NCBI RefSeq assembly: GCF_014656195.1
Contig: NZ_BNBY01000002.1
Coordinates: 342,351-406,350, forward strand
Length of the DNA stretch: 64,000 bases
From: Kitasatospora xanthocidica
Lineage (GTDB): Bacteria; Actinomycetota; Actinomycetes; Streptomycetales; Streptomycetaceae
Direction of reading: 5' to 3'
The notes under the pieces were generated by a model. The model saw only the letters and a program-made list of their open reading frames with translations, did not search any database and had not been told where the DNA came from. This document shows, piece after piece, positions 51,936-59,870 of the stretch. A program made the translations under genes and the position numbers. Positions within the stretch are counted from its first letter, which is position 1. Every line of letters begins with the position of its first letter.

Positions 51936-53894
51936 TCACTTCAACAGCCGGTCCAGGAAGGGGTTTCCGAACACCCGATGCGGGTCGTGCCGGTCCAGGA
52001 CGGCGACCGCCTCGTCCCAGCCGGACCCGCCGCCGGCCCGCAGGCCGTCGGGGATGACCCGGTCGATCAGGTCCGGGTCGGACCAGGCGGCGTCGGCCGT
52101 GTAGGCCCAGCCCTTGGACCACTCGACCCGCAGGCCCGCCCTGGTGCCGTCGAAGGTACGCAGCAGCCACTGCTCCAGGTCCCGGGCGAACCGTTCCAGC
52201 CCGGGGGTGCCGGGGAAGGAGAGGACGTCGAGCCAGACGGCCGTGTCCCACTCCGGACGGTCGGCGCGCGGGCGCAGCGCGGACAGCAGCGGGGGCCGGG
52301 CGCCGGGAACGCCGGAGTACGCCGGGTCGTCCAGGCCGGTGACCCTGATCTCCACCGCGCCGTTCACCGGATACTCGCCCCGGGACCGGTAGTCGGCGAG
52401 CAACGTCCGGTAGTACGCGGCGAATTCGCTGACCACCCACTGCAGGTCGGCCCGCCGGGCGAGGATCGCGTAGCCGTTCGCGGTGACCCGCAGGGTGGTG
52501 GGCCGGACGTACTGCAGGAGGGTGCGCGAGGGGCCCCAGAGGTCGGAGTGCAGCCCGCCCGCGAGGAGGTGGGTGAGCACGTCGCCGCTGAGCAGCCCCC
52601 GGAGCAGTCCACCGGAGAGGAGGACGTCCGTGATGTCTCCGGTGAGCCCCACCTTCGCGACCAGGTACTGGAGTTGGCCGAACAGCGGGGCCGATCCCCA
52701 GGCGCCGGAGACGATGTCGCCGGCGAGCCGGGCCACCGGTTCCGGCACGTTGTCCGAGAAGGGGTAGTTGTAGGGGTGGTCGACGGTGAGGGAGGCGAGC
52801 GGCTTGGCCGGGGCGACGCTCCAGGTCTTGAGCCAGGGGTAGTCGGTGTAGGCGAACCAGATCGCCTCGGCCCGGCCGTCGCGCTCCACGAACTCGGCGA
52901 AGGTCCGCGGTCCGCTGCCACCCGCCCCGCCCCCGAGCACACCGCCCAGCACTCCCCCGAGCAGACCACCGCCGCCACCACCGCCTCCACCGGCACCACC
53001 GCCGGCCGCCGCGCCCGGGCGGGCGAAGAGCTCGCTCGCCGGGATGTCGAGCCGGCTGACGCAGCGCAACGACCGGTCGGCACCGGCCCGCAGGACGACC
53101 TCGGTGAGGAAGGCACGGCCCAGGTGCACCAGGAAGGCGGCGCTGTCCGCCTCGGAGCGGTCGAAGGTGCGCAGCGCGTAGCGGCCGGTGGCCGGGTCGA
53201 GGACGACGGCGGTGAGCCGGACGACCTGGTTGCTCACCGAGCCGTAGCCGTGCCCGTCCGGCCGCACCTCGCCCGCGGCGGGGACGGCGGTGCCGTGGCC
53301 GCCGATCGCGAGCACGCCGCCGACGGTGATCTCACCGGGGGCCGGACAGGCGGTCAGGCCGAGGCCGCAGTCGGCCAGGTGCGTGAGCAGGGCCTCCATG
53401 GTGGCGCCGGTCTGCACCCGGACGGTGGTGGGCGAGTCGGCGCTGATGGCGGTGAGGTGGCGAGCGGTGTCCACGAGCAGGACGCGGGCGCTCTCCGGGG
53501 TCCCGTCGGCGACAGTGAGCGGCGCCCAGGTGTGCCGGTAGCCGGAGGCGCGCAGGCGCCAGCCGTTGGCGTGCGCCCAGTCGGCGAGCGCCGGGACCTC
53601 CTCGGGGGTGCGGGGCGCGCAGGTCCACAGCTGGTCGGTGCGGATCTCGCCGGACCAGTTCTGGAAGACCCGCTGGTAGAGCTCGGTGCCGACGGGCAGT
53701 CCGGGCGGTACGGGCGCGGCGGCCCGGGCGCTGTCCGGTCCGACGGTGCCGCGCAGGACCCAGGCCGCGCCGCCGAGCGCGGCCGACGCGCCGAGCAACT
53801 GCCGGCGGGTGAGCCCGCCCCCGGCGCCGCCCGTCACACCCACCACACCCGCGGTGCCCGAAGTGCCCGCCGTACTCCGTCGTTCCTTGGTCAT
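51936..53894 (-). CDS. Tat-exported FAD-linked oxidase (cholesterol-oxidase/aldonolactone-oxidase type)
   Basis: 652 residues. Twin-arginine signal TRRQLLGASAALGGAAWVL in the first 60 residues. PCMH-type FAD domain: VQTGATMEALLTHLADCGLG and PGEITVGGVLAIGGHGTAVP. C-terminal domain resembles the substrate-binding part of Brevibacterium-type cholesterol oxidase (AVEIRVTGLDDP, DRHDPHRVFGNPFLDRLLK). A Gly-rich insertion (about residues 320-355, GGVLGGVLGGGAGG) lies between them. ATG 53894. Probably acts outside the cell as a hydrogen-peroxide-producing alcohol/sugar/sterol oxidase. Confidence 0.85.
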   Translation of the reverse strand: MTKERRSTAGTSGTAGVVGVTGGAGGGLTRRQLLGASAALGGAAWVLRGTVGPDSARAAAPVPPGLPVGTELYQRVFQNWSGEIRTDQLWTCAPRTPEEVPALADWAHANGWRLRASGYRHTWAPLTVADGTPESARVLLVDTARHLTAISADSPTTVRVQTGATMEALLTHLADCGLGLTACPAPGEITVGGVLAIGGHGTAVPAAGEVRPDGHGYGSVSNQVVRLTAVVLDPATGRYALRTFDRSEADSAAFLVHLGRAFLTEVVLRAGADRSLRCVSRLDIPASELFARPGAAAGGGAGGGGGGGGGLLGGVLGGVLGGGAGGSGPRTFAEFVERDGRAEAIWFAYTDYPWLKTWSVAPAKPLASLTVDHPYNYPFSDNVPEPVARLAGDIVSGAWGSAPLFGQLQYLVAKVGLTGDITDVLLSGGLLRGLLSGDVLTHLLAGGLHSDLWGPSRTLLQYVRPTTLRVTANGYAILARRADLQWVVSEFAAYYRTLLADYRSRGEYPVNGAVEIRVTGLDDPAYSGVPGARPPLLSALRPRADRPEWDTAVWLDVLSFPGTPGLERFARDLEQWLLRTFDGTRAGLRVEWSKGWAYTADAAWSDPDLIDRVIPDGLRAGGGSGWDEAVAVLDRHDPHRVFGNPFLDRLLK

Positions 53895-54243
53895 CCGTCC
53901 GTCCGCCCTCGCGCTGGGTCCCCCCGGGCCGAGCTGCGGCCGACCGGGCGGGCCGGCGGTGTCCGCCGGCCCGGAAGGAGCGTACGAAGCGCCGTACGGC
54001 GGTTTGAAGCAATACCTCCGATGAATCACTCCTTCGAGTGAGTGTGACCCGAACGGTCCCCGGGCAGGGTCGGCGTGGGGCAGCCACGGCGGCCTACGCG
54101 TAGCGCCGCCGCCGGTCGGGGGCCGTGCCGGGCTCGCCGGAACCCGATCACCCCCGCCGGAAATACCCGGGCCCCGTGCGCGGCTGTCGTGATCGGAAGA
54201 TCCGTTCCGGGCCGGCCGGCCCGCACAGGAGGTGCAGCGCGCG
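53895..54243. promoter_or_regulatory. Divergent intergenic region, flavin oxidase/fumarase
   Basis: 349 bp, no gene. The clearest element is the dyad TCACTC-CTTC-GAGTGA (54026-54041), sharing 14 of 16 bases with the dyad at 31271-31286. The fumarase ribosome binding site AGGAGGT is at its right end. Confidence 0.5.
54026..54041. promoter_or_regulatory. Dyad TCACTC-N4-GAGTGA (BldD-like half-sites)
   Basis: Six-base arms, four-base spacer CTTC, about 130 bp upstream of the flavin oxidase start. Its core TTCGAGTGA is identical to the site upstream of the patatin gene. Confidence 0.4.
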
Positions 54244-55650
54244 ATGGGTGACGAGCAGGCGAAGCCGCAGGAGTACCGGGTCGAGCACGACTCGATGGGC
54301 GAGGTCCGGGTGCCGGCCGCCGCGAAGTGGCAGGCGCAGACGCAGCGGGCGGTGGAGAACTTCCCGGTGTCGGGGCAGCGGCTGGAGCGCGCGCACATCG
54401 CCGCGCTGGCCCGGATCAAGGCGGCGGCGGCCCGGGTGAACGCCCGCCTCGGGGTCCTGGACGAGGAGACGGCGGAGGCGATCGTGTCGGCGGCCGAGGA
54501 GGTCGCGGAGGGCCGCTGGGACGACGAGTTCCCGGTGGACGTGTTCCAGACCGGCTCGGGCACCTCGTCCAACATGAACACCAACGAGGTGATCGCCACC
54601 CTGGCCGGGGAGCGGCTGGGCCGCCCGGTCCACCCGAACGACCACGTCAACGCGAGCCAGTCGTCCAACGACGTCTTCCCGTCCTCGATCCACATCGCCG
54701 CGACCGCCGCCGTGACGCACGAGCTGATCCCGGCGCTGGAGCACCTGGCGGAGGCGCTGGAGCGCAAGGAGGCCGAGTTCGCGACGGTGGTCAAGTCGGG
54801 CCGTACGCACCTGATGGACGCCACCCCGGTCACGCTCGGCCAGGAGTTCGGCGGCTACGCGGCGCAGGTGCGGCACGGGCGGGAGCGGCTGCTGGCCACG
54901 CTCCCCCGGGTCGCCGAACTCCCGCTCGGCGGTACGGCGGTGGGCACCGGCATCAACACCCCGCCCGGCTTCCCGGAGGCGGTCATCGCGGAGGTGGCCC
55001 GCGCCACCGACCTGCCGCTGACCGAGGCCCGGAACCACTTCGAGGCGCAGGGCGCGCGGGACTCCCTGGTCGAGCTGAGCGGTCAACTGCGCACGGTGGC
55101 GGTCGGCTTCACGAAGATCGCGAACGACCTGCGGTGGATGGGGTCCGGTCCGCGCACCGGGCTCGGCGAGATCAACCTGCCGGACCTGCAGCCGGGTTCG
55201 TCGATTATGCCGGGCAAGGTGAACCCGGTGCTGCCCGAGGTGGTGCTGATGGTCGCCGCCCAGGTCGTCGGCAACGACGCGGCGGTGACGCTGGCCGGCG
55301 CGAGCGGCAACTTCGAGCTGAACGTGATGCTCCCGGTGATCGCCCGCAACGTGCTGGAGTCCGTCCGGCTGCTCGCCAACAGCGCCCGGCTGCTGGCGGA
55401 CCGGACGGTGGACGGCGTCACCGCCAACGTCGAGCGGGCCCGGGAGTACGCGGAGTCCTCGCCCTCGGTGGTGACCCCGCTCAACCGGTACATCGGCTAC
55501 GAGGAGGCCGCGAAGGTCGCCAAGCAGTCGCTGGCCGAGCGCAAGACGATCCGTCAGGTGGTGCTGGAGCGGGGCTACGTCGAGCAGGGCAAGCTCACCG
55601 AGGAGCAGCTGGACGAGGCGCTGGACGTGCTGCGGATGACCCGCCCGTAG
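54244..55650 (+). CDS. fumC: Class II fumarate hydratase
   Basis: 468 residues. Fumarase/aspartase superfamily signatures: [48 protein letters not shown] and the catalytic loop [16 protein letters not shown], with the final helix bundle [18 protein letters not shown]. Interconverts fumarate and malate in the TCA cycle. ATG 54244 with AGGAGGT eight bases upstream. Single-gene unit. Confidence 0.96.
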   Translation: MGDEQAKPQEYRVEHDSMGEVRVPAAAKWQAQTQRAVENFPVSGQRLERAHIAALARIKAAAARVNARLGVLDEETAEAIVSAAEEVAEGRWDDEFPVDVFQTGSGTSSNMNTNEVIATLAGERLGRPVHPNDHVNASQSSNDVFPSSIHIAATAAVTHELIPALEHLAEALERKEAEFATVVKSGRTHLMDATPVTLGQEFGGYAAQVRHGRERLLATLPRVAELPLGGTAVGTGINTPPGFPEAVIAEVARATDLPLTEARNHFEAQGARDSLVELSGQLRTVAVGFTKIANDLRWMGSGPRTGLGEINLPDLQPGSSIMPGKVNPVLPEVVLMVAAQVVGNDAAVTLAGASGNFELNVMLPVIARNVLESVRLLANSARLLADRTVDGVTANVERAREYAESSPSVVTPLNRYIGYEEAAKVAKQSLAERKTIRQVVLERGYVEQGKLTEEQLDEALDVLRMTRP

Positions 55651-55753
55651 GTCGATGGCCCAGCCATAGGTCACCGCGAAGAGGACGAAGCGGTGCGCCG
55701 GGGCGCGGTGGGCGGTTGCGCCCTCCGTGCCCCGGCACGGGCTGCGGGGAGGA

Positions 55754-56224
55754 TCAGCCCCTGGCTCGGCCGGCCCGGCCGCGCCGCATTGCCGCTCCGT
55801 TCGACGTCATGGTGGCCATCGAGATCGCCGCGAGCCCGAGCAGGAACATCACGGCACCGACGATGATGCAGGTGACGATGTTCTTGCCGTGCGCCACGGA
55901 ACCGGAGACCGCCCACGGGGAGATGATCGTCCAGACACCGAGCGCGGTGGCCGCCCAGGCCCTCGCGTGGGTGCGCTCGTAGGCCGTGCCGTAGCCGGCC
56001 ATCAGCAGGGTGTAGGCCAGACCCACGATCAGGCAGGTCACGGTCAGGGTGCTGAACGCGGTGAAGCCGACGATCCATGGCGATGCCGCCAGGAAGAGGC
56101 CGGCCAGTACGGCCAGGGCTTCGATGCCCTGGGCCCGGGGGGTCGAGGTGACCCGCTCGTAGTGTTCTCGAAGTTCGACGATGTCCGGATGGTGCTCCAT
56201 GCCCGTCGGGATATGGGTTGCCAC
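55754..56224 (-). CDS. SPW-repeat membrane protein
   Basis: 156 residues, four transmembrane helices with two SPW motifs, LAASPWIVGF (helix 2) and TIISPWAVSG (helix 4), defining the SPW family found in actinobacterial and cyanobacterial membranes. An acidic N-terminus and Arg-rich C-terminus flank the helices. GTG 56224 with AGGAGG eight bases upstream is better than earlier starts. Function unknown. Confidence 0.88.
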   Translation of the reverse strand: MATHIPTGMEHHPDIVELREHYERVTSTPRAQGIEALAVLAGLFLAASPWIVGFTAFSTLTVTCLIVGLAYTLLMAGYGTAYERTHARAWAATALGVWTIISPWAVSGSVAHGKNIVTCIIVGAVMFLLGLAAISMATMTSNGAAMRRGRAGRARG

Positions 56225-56396
56225 CGATACCACCTCCTGTGGTCCGGAACCTGGGGGTCGCGTTCCTCCCGTGAAGGCGCACGCCCCGTAACCATTCTGG
56301 CCCTTCTCCATCGTTTTGCACCCGATCGTCCGTAATGATCGATAACCATCCGATCACGCCGGTGACCTGCGTCTCAACACCGCGAGGCGCCATTGC

Positions 56397-56416
56397 CTAT
56401 GCAACTCGTTGCATAG
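56397..56416. promoter_or_regulatory. Perfect 20-bp dyad, candidate PadR operator
   Basis: CTATGCAAC-TC-GTTGCATAG, nine-base perfect arms, ending 13 bp before the padR start. PadR-type regulators bind short A+T-rich dyads over their own promoter, so autoregulation is likely, extending to the downstream acyl-CoA dehydrogenase. Confidence 0.75.
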
Positions 56417-56429
56417 CAGGATGCGGGGC

Positions 56430-56984
56430 ATGGCACTGGAGCACGCGATCCTCGTCTCGCTGTTGGAGCGGCCCGGCTCCGGCTACGAGCTGGCCCGACG
56501 CTTCGACCGCTCCATCGGGCGCTTCTGGACCGCCACCCACCAGCAGATCTACCGGGTGCTGCGGCGCATGGAGGCGGACGGCTGGATCGCCGCGGAGGAG
56601 GTCGCCCAGGACGGGCGCCCGGACAAGAAGGTCTACTCGGCGGCCGGGGACGGACGGGCCGAGCTCGCCCGCTGGCTGCGGGAACCGGTCGAGCCGGAGA
56701 CCGTCCGGCACGAGCTCGCGGTCAAGATCCGGGCCGCCGCCTTCGACGACCCGGCCGCGCTGATCTCCGAGGTCGAACGCCACCGCGAGGGCCACGCCGC
56801 CCTGCTCGCCCGCTACCTGCACGGTGAGCAACGGGACTTCCCCGACCTCGACGCGCTCGACGCCCGCCAGGAGCTGCAGCACGTGGTGCTGCGCGGCGGC
56901 ATCGAGTACGAGCGGATGACCCTCGACTGGCTCGACGACGTGCTCGCCACCCTGCGCCGACTCGCCGCGGACCGGCCGTCCTGA
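56430..56984 (+). CDS. PadR-family transcriptional regulator
   Basis: 184 residues. N-terminal winged helix: LEHAILVSLLERPGSGYELA then ATHQQIYRVLRRMEADGWI. C-terminal Vir_reg-type helical dimer domain. ATG 56430 with AGGA eight bases upstream. The acyl-CoA dehydrogenase follows after 59 bp on the same strand, and a perfect dyad lies directly upstream. Confidence 0.93.
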   Translation: MALEHAILVSLLERPGSGYELARRFDRSIGRFWTATHQQIYRVLRRMEADGWIAAEEVAQDGRPDKKVYSAAGDGRAELARWLREPVEPETVRHELAVKIRAAAFDDPAALISEVERHREGHAALLARYLHGEQRDFPDLDALDARQELQHVVLRGGIEYERMTLDWLDDVLATLRRLAADRPS

Positions 56985-57043
56985 CACGCCGGCCGCCGCA
57001 CCTTCCACCCGCGTTCCACACCCTCGACCCCCGGGAGCCCGTG

Positions 57044-58759
57044 ATGCTCTTCAACCCGCGCACCTACGACCCCGCCCAGTTCGACGAGCCGACCCGCCGG
57101 CTGCTGCGCGCGACCGTGGACTGGTTCGAGTCCCGCGGCAAGAAGGCGCTGATCGACACCTACATCGACCGCAGCTGGTACGGCGACTTCCTCGAATTCG
57201 CCGCGAAGGAAGGCCTGTTCGCGGAGTTCCTGACCCCGTCCTCGGCCGACCCGGCCAAGCGCTGGGACACCGCGCGGATCGCCGAGCTCAACGAGATCCT
57301 CGGCTTCTACGGCCTCGGCTACTGGTACACCTGGCAGGTCACCATCCTGGGCCTCGGCCCGGTCTGGCAGAGCGAGAACGAGGCCGTCCGGGCCCGCGCC
57401 GCCCGGCTCCTGGCGGAGGGCCACGTCATGGCGTTCGGCCTCTCCGAGCGCACCCACGGCGCCGACATCTACTCCACCGACATGATCCTCACCCCGGACG
57501 GCGAGGGCGGCTTCACCGCGACCGGCCCCAAGTACTACATCGGCAACGGCAACGTGGCCGGCCTGGTCTCGGTGTTCGGCCGCCGCTCGGACGTCGAGGG
57601 CCCCGAGGGCTACGTCTTCTTCGCCGCCGACAGCCGCCACGAGGCGTACCACCTGGTCAAGAACGTGGTGAACGCCCAGATGTACGTCAGCGAGTTCCGC
57701 CTCGAGGACTACCCGGTGCGCGCCGAGGACGTGCTGCACACCGGCCAGGCCGCCTTCGACGCCGCCCTGAACACCGTCAACGTCGGCAAGTTCAACCTCT
57801 GCACCGCCTCCATCGGCATCTGCGAGCACGCGATGTACGAGGCCGTCACGCACGCCCACAACCGGGTGCTGTACGGCCGGAAGGTCACCGATTTCCCGCA
57901 CGTCAAGCGGGAGCTGACCGACGCGTACGTCCGCCTGGTGGCGATGAAGCTGTTCAGCGCGCGGGCCGTGGACTACTTCCGCACCGCCTCCGCCGAGGAC
58001 CGCCGGTACCTGCTGTTCAACCCGATGACCAAGATGAAGGTCACCACCGAGGGCGAGAAGGTCATCGACCTGATGTGGGACGTCATCGCGGCCAAGGGCT
58101 TCGAGGCGGACACCTACTTCGACAAGGCGGCGAAGGACATCCGCGGCCTGCCGAAGCTGGAGGGCACCGTCCACGTCAACCTGGCGCTGATCCTCAAGTT
58201 CATGGGCAACTACCTCTTCGCCCCGGCCGATTACGCCCCGGTGCCGTCCCGCCTGGACGCCGCCGACGACGCCTTCCTGTTCCGCCAGGGCCCGGCCCGC
58301 GGCCTCGGCGCGATCCGCTTCCACGACTGGCGCGCCGCCTACGACCGCCACGAGCAGCTGCCCAACGTCGCCCGGTTCCGCGAACAGGCCGACAGCTTCT
58401 GCGAGTTGCTGCTCAGCCACGCGCCGAGCAAGGAGCAGCAGGCGGACCTGGACTTCCTGCTGGAGATCGGCCAGCTGTTCGCGCTGATCGTCTACGGCCA
58501 GCTGGTGCTGGAGCAGGCCGAGTTGACCGGTCTGACGGCGTCCGACGAGGGCGGCGACGTCCTCGACCAGGTCTTCGACGCCCTGGTCCGCGACTTCTCC
58601 GCGCACGCCACCGAGCTGCACGGCAAGGCCTCCACCACCGAGGAGCAGGCCGCCTGGGCGCTGGCGAACGTGCGCCGCCCGGTGTCGGACGCGGCGCGGG
58701 CCGCGCGGGTGTGGGAGCGGGTCACGGCGCTCTCGGGCGCGTACGAGATGCAGCCGTAG
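57044..58759 (+). CDS. Acyl-CoA dehydrogenase with extended C-terminal domain
   Basis: 571 residues, longer than the usual 380-400. FAD/acyl-CoA dehydrogenase core: VMAFGLSERTHGADIYSTDM, GPKYYIGNGNVAGLVSVF, ASIGICEHAMYEAVTHAHNRV and KFMGNYLFAP. An additional helical C-terminal domain of about 150 residues (from DSFCELLLSHAPSKEQQ) resembles the long-chain/AidB-DUF branch. ATG 57044 with GGGAG. Linked to padR; probably oxidises a long or branched acyl-CoA under PadR control. Confidence 0.9.
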   Translation: MLFNPRTYDPAQFDEPTRRLLRATVDWFESRGKKALIDTYIDRSWYGDFLEFAAKEGLFAEFLTPSSADPAKRWDTARIAELNEILGFYGLGYWYTWQVTILGLGPVWQSENEAVRARAARLLAEGHVMAFGLSERTHGADIYSTDMILTPDGEGGFTATGPKYYIGNGNVAGLVSVFGRRSDVEGPEGYVFFAADSRHEAYHLVKNVVNAQMYVSEFRLEDYPVRAEDVLHTGQAAFDAALNTVNVGKFNLCTASIGICEHAMYEAVTHAHNRVLYGRKVTDFPHVKRELTDAYVRLVAMKLFSARAVDYFRTASAEDRRYLLFNPMTKMKVTTEGEKVIDLMWDVIAAKGFEADTYFDKAAKDIRGLPKLEGTVHVNLALILKFMGNYLFAPADYAPVPSRLDAADDAFLFRQGPARGLGAIRFHDWRAAYDRHEQLPNVARFREQADSFCELLLSHAPSKEQQADLDFLLEIGQLFALIVYGQLVLEQAELTGLTASDEGGDVLDQVFDALVRDFSAHATELHGKASTTEEQAAWALANVRRPVSDAARAARVWERVTALSGAYEMQP

Positions 58760-58819
58760 CGACGGCGGCGCCGTAGCGGCTGCGGCGCCGTAGCGGCTGC
58801 GGCAACGTTCGGAAGGACC

Positions 58820-58853
58820 CCGGGGGTGCCGGTCGGCGGACCGGCACCCCCGG
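58820..58853. terminator. Perfect 15-bp hairpin, bidirectional terminator
   Basis: CCGGGGGTGCCGGTC / GACCGGCACCCCCGG around a GGCG loop, between the convergent acyl-CoA dehydrogenase and response-regulator genes. This is the ordinary GC terminator style, unlike the heptad elements. Confidence 0.85.
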
Positions 58854-58894
58854 TCTCACCCGGTCACGGATCAGCCGACGCCCCGGCCGACGTT

Positions 58895-59587
58895 TCAGCC
58901 GACGCCGAGGCCCATGTCGCGGGCCCGGGCGACCGCCTCGGCGCGGGTGGCGACGTGCAGCTTCTCGAAGATGTGCGTGATGTGGTTGCGGACGGTCTTC
59001 TCCGCGACCACCAGCTCCCGGGCGATCCGCCGGTTGTCCAGCCCCCGCGCGACCAGGTCCAGCACCTCCGCCTCGCGGGCGGTGAGGTCCGGGAACAGCT
59101 GCCCCGCCTCGCGCATCCGGGCACCGGCCAGCAGGGCCGTGATCCGCCCGGCCACCTCCCCGCCGAACACCGCGCCGCCCGCCGCGACCGTCCGTACCGC
59201 GTGCAGCACCTCCTCCCGACCGGCACCCTTGACCAGGTAGCCGCGCGCACCCGCCTGGAGCGCGGCGAGCAGGTTGCCGTCGTCGTCCGACATGGTCAGC
59301 ATCAGCACCGGCGGCGGCGCCTCCTGGGTGGCGAGCCGACGGACGGCCTCCAGCCCGGAGCCGTCGGGCAGCGAGAGGTCCATGATCACCACGCTCGGAC
59401 GGTGCCGGGCGACCGCCTCCGGGACGTCGGCGACCCGCTCGGCCTCGGCGACCACCAGGACGCCGTCGGCGCTCTCCAGTGCCGCCTTCAACCCCTCCCG
59501 GAAGAGGGGGTGATCGTCGACGATCAGTACACGGACGGGCTTTGCCTCACCCGGGTCCGCGAGTGCCAGCGGCTGTTCTTCATCCAC
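58895..59587 (-). CDS. NarL/LuxR-family response regulator
   Basis: 230 residues. Receiver: VLIVDDHPLFREGLKAAL, phospho-Asp in VVIMDLSLPDGSG, and the Lys in YLVKGAGREEV. LuxR helix-turn-helix: LTAREAEVLDLVARGLDNRR then VRNHITHIFEKLHV. The start is uncertain; I chose GTG 59587 (a TAGTGT -10-like box just upstream suggests a leaderless message), an earlier GTG is possible. Divergent from its kinase partner at 59871. Confidence 0.9.
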   Translation of the reverse strand: MDEEQPLALADPGEAKPVRVLIVDDHPLFREGLKAALESADGVLVVAEAERVADVPEAVARHRPSVVIMDLSLPDGSGLEAVRRLATQEAPPPVLMLTMSDDDGNLLAALQAGARGYLVKGAGREEVLHAVRTVAAGGAVFGGEVAGRITALLAGARMREAGQLFPDLTAREAEVLDLVARGLDNRRIARELVVAEKTVRNHITHIFEKLHVATRAEAVARARDMGLGVG

Positions 59588-59870
59588 ACGGCCGACACTA
59601 CCAGCGCCCGACTGGCTACTTTCCGTGACATGCTCGGAAGTCGTCCGCGTGGCGGGCGCGCGGGACGGATCCGGCCGGGCACCGGGACCGCGGTCGGGGA
59701 CAGGATCCGAGACCGCTGCCTCAGGCGCCCGGGACACCGGGCCGCCGAAACTGGACCTGACTTGGTCCACGCGGCCGGCCGGCCCGCCGACCGGCCGCGA
59801 GTCCGTACCGCCGGGGGGTCGCACCACCGGAGTCCACCCCACCGGCCCAGCCCGTCTGCGAGGTGGTGCC

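Noticed and set aside
54148..55674. 508-codon open frame opposite the fumarase gene
   Set aside because: Arg/His/Leu-rich antisense shadow typical of high-GC genes; the fumarase frame carries all catalytic motifs.
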